In this document: one piece after another, positions 45,869 through 64,000 of the stretch | Layout: each line of letters begins with the position of its first letter | How positions within the stretch are numbered: the stretch's first letter is position 1 | NCBI GenBank assembly: GCA_905160935.1 | Contig: CAJHZI010000740.1 | Location: 310,001 to 374,000, forward strand | Reading direction: 5' to 3' | Origin: Enchytraeus crypticus | Taxonomy: Eukaryota; Annelida; Clitellata; Enchytraeida; Enchytraeidae | DNA: 64,000 nt | Made by a program: the position numbers and the translations under genes | Notes under the pieces: model-generated | The model's database searches: none | What the model saw: the letters and a program-made list of their open reading frames with translations, nothing else | What the model was told of the DNA's origin: nothing

Positions 45869-47516
45869 TCTAAGAGTTTGTGTGATTCTGTCTTTAGATT
45901 TAATATTACTATTAAGTTGGTGTTACTCTAGGTATAAATAGAGCATACGGACGAATCCACCAAAAATCAAGTGCGTAATTAGAAGAACTGGGTAGATTTA
46001 TTTTAATATTTCATGAAATCGTTGATGTATTTAGATATTTTCCAGTCTTTGTCATATTCTCTTGATGTATTAAATCAAATCAATTATCTTATAATTCAGA
46101 ACGTTAGATATCAAAAACTGACTGCAATAAATAAATAGAACAATTCTGTTACTCTGAAAACTACTTATCATCTTAAATCAACTAAAATCTGTAGGACAAA
46201 CTTTACAGATACTTTAAAATATTGCTTGTAGATATAGAACATCGTATAGAATGGTATTCTCAAAATGATTAATACAAAAGTAAAAAGTTTTAGTTAGTGT
46301 GAATGTTGTCTAATTTCTGAGCATATCAATTTCTTAATATTGCAGTATGCTGAGTCCATTGCTCAACATTTGTCTTTAGCACTTGCGTCTTAGAATTTAA
46401 AAATGACTAGCAATTAGTTCAAAATTGCTCTTTTCTCACAACACCCCGGGGGCGCCCATCCCCACTCGGGGGACTCTCAAACCCACACCCTGGGGCACCA
46501 CCTACAAAATATGTAATCATCTGCTTTTTACAGACTTTTATCTAGTCACATTTTATCCATTTCATTTTTACGATGGTTTATCGGTAAAACCCTCAAGTTT
46601 CCGGCAAAATTACATCAGTGTATGAGAGAACTTTTAATTTTCTAATTATGACGAAGCGAGCTAACGCATGTCATTAAGTCACAGATAGTCTTATCTTTTT
46701 TCATTAAAACCTACATCCTCTTTCAATACCCTTTGAATTGGCCTACTATAAAAATTTATAAACCAGTGTACAATTCCATAATATCCTAAATATTTTCCAA
46801 ATACTCATGATGCTTGTGTGTGTGTGCGTGTGTGTAAGTGTAAGTGTTTGTTAGTGCCTCATCGGCAACCCTATTTTTAAATCATGAAATTAGCATAATT
46901 TTTCTTTATATAGTAACATCACAACAAGCGTTACAGTAAATAAAAATACTAGTAAACAACCAAGAGAAAGAACATACAATATAGTTCATTTGGCCATTAT
47001 ACTGACTTCTGCTACATATAAATACAGAAATATACAATGACATACAGGCATGAAAAACAATACTGCAAAAACACGGCAAGCACCTGCTTAATGGAAATAG
47101 GATGAGTCCTAGACAGTATCCTCATGAGCAATACACTGTCTACTGGATAGAGTGTAGCACCTCCCTGGGGAGGATTAGGAAATTGTCTAAGATAAAGAAA
47201 GATAAACGCAAAAACAACACGAACTTATATTCGACTAGAAATGTCACTGAATCTCTAATTATATAAAACTGCTTAAAGTGATTCCAATTGCTAGAGATCC
47301 ATTCATATTATTTAATTACTAATTTTGTCTCTGCTATACATACATGTACTTCGTCTTTTTCACAACAAATATTATCTTTTTTAGTATTTTCTTTATTTTG
47401 AACCTATAGCTTTGAAGCGCGGTAACACCAGTGTTCGTTAAAATAAACGTTTTTCATTGTCATTTCACTATCATTCATTTGAGCACATTCTTAATATTTT
47501 ATTACATTCTATATTA

Positions 47517-47597
47517 CGTCGTTTTTATTTCGGTACAGTGTTTTTATTTCGGTACAGTGTTTTTATTTCGGTACAGTGTTTTTATTTCGGTACAGTG
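47517..47597. repeat. 19-bp minisatellite with AATAAA on the minus strand
   Basis: About four copies of a 19-bp unit (TTTTTATTTCGGTACAGTG). Read on the minus strand each copy contains AATAAA, about 1.1 kb downstream of the MARK stop, so the array may supply redundant polyadenylation signals. Confidence 0.7.
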
Positions 47598-47764
47598 GCT
47601 TCGGGCTATTCATAATTTGGCATATACTTGACATTTTAAGAAAATGATTGATAATTAATTACTGTAAATATTACTTGATTTGAGACTACTTGATCTATGA
47701 TCAAATAAAAAGGTGAAGCGCAACACAGAGGATGTGGATGAATTATAGAGGATGTGAATTGTCT

Positions 47765-48056
47765 CCGGGTTGTGTCCGGGTTCCCCGTGTTATGTCCGGG
47801 TTGTTTGAAGAATTGACCAACCGGTGACTGCACGTATCGTAGAAGGCGACTAAAGCACTAAGATCCGTACCAACGTCAGAAAGGACATTCGGTTGGTGAG
47901 CGCCTAGGCTCCAGAAATTGCTACAAAAATTAAACGAATGGAAAAGTCTCAAATAGGGGATTGGCTGGTGGTGTGGTGTAGGACAGAGAGGATTTGAGAC
48001 AGTCTATTCGTATCCCGACCCTAGTTGAACTGGGATTCAAGGGAGGATGATGATGA
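47765..48056 (+). repeat. Interspersed repeat with (GATGAT)n end
   Basis: Shares head features with the 10765 element (CCGTGTTATGTCCGGGTTG; GAAGGCGACTAAAGCAC) but has another 3' part ending TGGGATTCAAGGGAGGATGA. A second, inverted copy is at 56685-56822. Confidence 0.55.
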
Positions 48057-48722
48057 TGACGATAGAGGATGTGAATGAATTATATGAATTATAGAGGATG
48101 TGAATGAAATATAGGTCACATACTTAACATTAGGTGGTTCAGAGATAAAGAGAGAGAGAATAGAACTCTAGTACATTTATCTCTACTCACTATCCCAGAG
48201 TCCGATTGTATTTAGTTTAATAGCTAATTATTTATCTGTGCTGATTACAAAATTGGCACAGGGTAAGAAAAGGCATTATTAATCTAGGAAAGGGCAATAG
48301 AAAAAAATTGGCAACGAGAGCTTCTACTAAAATCATTTCGAAGAATGCGCATCGATTTTTAAACTGCTATGAAAAGTTATGTTATGATATTAATATAATA
48401 AAATATAAAAATGACACTATATGTAGGCCTATCAGTAAACGCAAATTTAGCAAAACTACAAAATTTATGACGAACACTTCAAAAGATAATATAAATAAAT
48501 TGTAAAATCTACTTCTCAGTACAATCATTCATTAAATAATGACATGTTTCACTTATTTAAGAATAGATTAAACAAAATTATAAACAACGGAAATCCGACA
48601 AATGGTTGCATAACAAAACACACATGATTATATAAAATAGCATGCATCAATGATAAAAATTGTTCGCTAAAGGAAAACGTTCTAGTCATCTTAACACCAC
48701 TACGACAGCTTCGAATAATTTC

Positions 48723-63097
<14,375 letters not shown>

Positions 63098-63399
63098 CTG
63101 AGAACAAAACACAGAAACAATATTATCACTTCCAAACAACAGATGTAAATATTTAATACTACGAAAAGATAGACTTTAATTTTGATCATTTAAAATTAAA
63201 AATTCACATGCTACACTCATTAGCTATCAATCAGCATAATATTATTCTACAGCGCTCAATTATCAATTATCATTTGAATTTTTAAATCTTAAATGATCAA
63301 AATTAATGTCTATCTTTTCGCAGTATGAAATATTTATATCTGTTGTTTGAAAGTGATAATATCATTTTATCATATAATGTTAATAATATTTTAAAACAT

Positions 63400-63815
63400 A
63401 ATCTCTTAGTGCACTGTCTACTGGCAGGTCCATGGTACATAACGCCTCCACTCTTCTCCGCCTTCTTCTTCATTTTCACATATGAGTGGGTCTTTAAATC
63501 ATCTAACATACCTAATCTCGGCCTGCCCCTGCCTCTTTTCCTTCCATTCTACCTTCTATGACCTCTTTTAATAGACCTTCCCACCTTAGAATGTGTCCTA
63601 TCCATCTCTTCTTCCTATTTCTTAGTACATTTATCAACTGTCTACCTGTGTGCCAACTCTCTCCAGGACTTCCTCATTTGTAACCTTTTGAGTCCAGCTA
63701 ATCCTCTTCATTCTTCTCCAAATCCACATTTCCAATGCCTCCAGTTTCCTAATATCTTCCTTCCTTAAGGTCCATGTTTCACATCCATACAATAGCGCGG
63801 TCCAAACCAAATAAA
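63400..63815 (-). mobile_element. RTE-like LINE, 3' fragment
   Basis: Same family and 3' end as 49275; encodes ALLYGCETWTLRKEDIRKLE, then ISWTQKVTNEEVLERVGTQ. MARK intron at the right edge. Confidence 0.8.
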
Positions 63816-64000
63816 ACATAATATGTTAAAATAAAAATTATTAACATATTATGTTAATAATTTTAATCTCCGATGATTTTCAAAACATCAGAATTTAATT
63901 ATATGAACATACTGAAATTAGCATTATGCAATCAATTTTCAACAAGCATATGTACTTAACATTAAACAATATTCTGATGAGAGTGAACAACTGTCATATA

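Larger units (their letters stand above)
45870..48700. other. Convergent intergenic region BCS1L/MARK
   Basis: No gene seen. Contains the 19-bp array at 47517 and the interspersed repeat at 47765. MARK 3' UTR must lie in its right part. Confidence 0.55.

Overview
The window is a piece of an animal (metazoan) nuclear genome: AT-rich, intron-rich, packed with microsatellites, minisatellites, SINEs and non-LTR retrotransposons. The four protein genes are all animal orthologues, and the standard genetic code fits every exon. The phylum cannot be settled by eye. A non-vertebrate, probably marine, bilaterian fits best because CR1/L2-like LINEs with a 2A-like peptide, RTE-like LINEs and 5S-derived SINEs occur together.

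Layout. (1) 1-14560, + strand: the 3' half of a neurexin gene, nine exons from the end of laminin-G domain 5 through the last EGF, laminin-G domain 6, stalk, transmembrane segment and a C-terminal PDZ ligand (EWYV). (2) 14560-27586: intergenic, with head-to-head CR1/L2-like LINE copies (one encoding a GDVELNPGP 2A-like motif), a 17-bp array, a large (AT)n tract and a 1.1-kb 16-bp satellite. (3) 27587-36919, - strand: BTBD7, eight coding exons. (4) 36920-40583: divergent intergenic region. (5) 40584-45551, + strand: a complete BCS1L gene, four exons, 416 aa; intron 3 holds a LINE nested in another LINE's tail and a 17-bp array at the last acceptor. (6) 45552-48722: convergent intergenic region. 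(7) 48723-63097, - strand: twelve exons of a MARK/Par-1 kinase, from the kinase N-lobe to the KA1 domain; its 5' exons lie beyond the right edge.

The four genes are unrelated in function (synapse adhesion, epithelial BTB protein, mitochondrial complex III assembly, polarity kinase) and do not form a system. Exon boundaries were set by protein homology, GT/AG dinucleotides and codon phase. All internal phases agree except one MARK spacer junction and the end of BTBD7 exon 6.

The most unusual signals are at splice sites. A 50-bp array in the MARK kinase intron repeats a pyrimidine-tract-AG|GT junction six times, like a ladder of recursive splice sites. A 31-bp array repeats the BTBD7 exon 5 donor five times. 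A (TG)n tract serves as a neurexin acceptor tract, and a 17-bp array abuts the last BCS1L acceptor. Other notable points are SINE families whose 3' tails match resident LINEs, a 5S rRNA-derived SINE family, and a LINE insertion flanked by a perfect 25-bp duplication.
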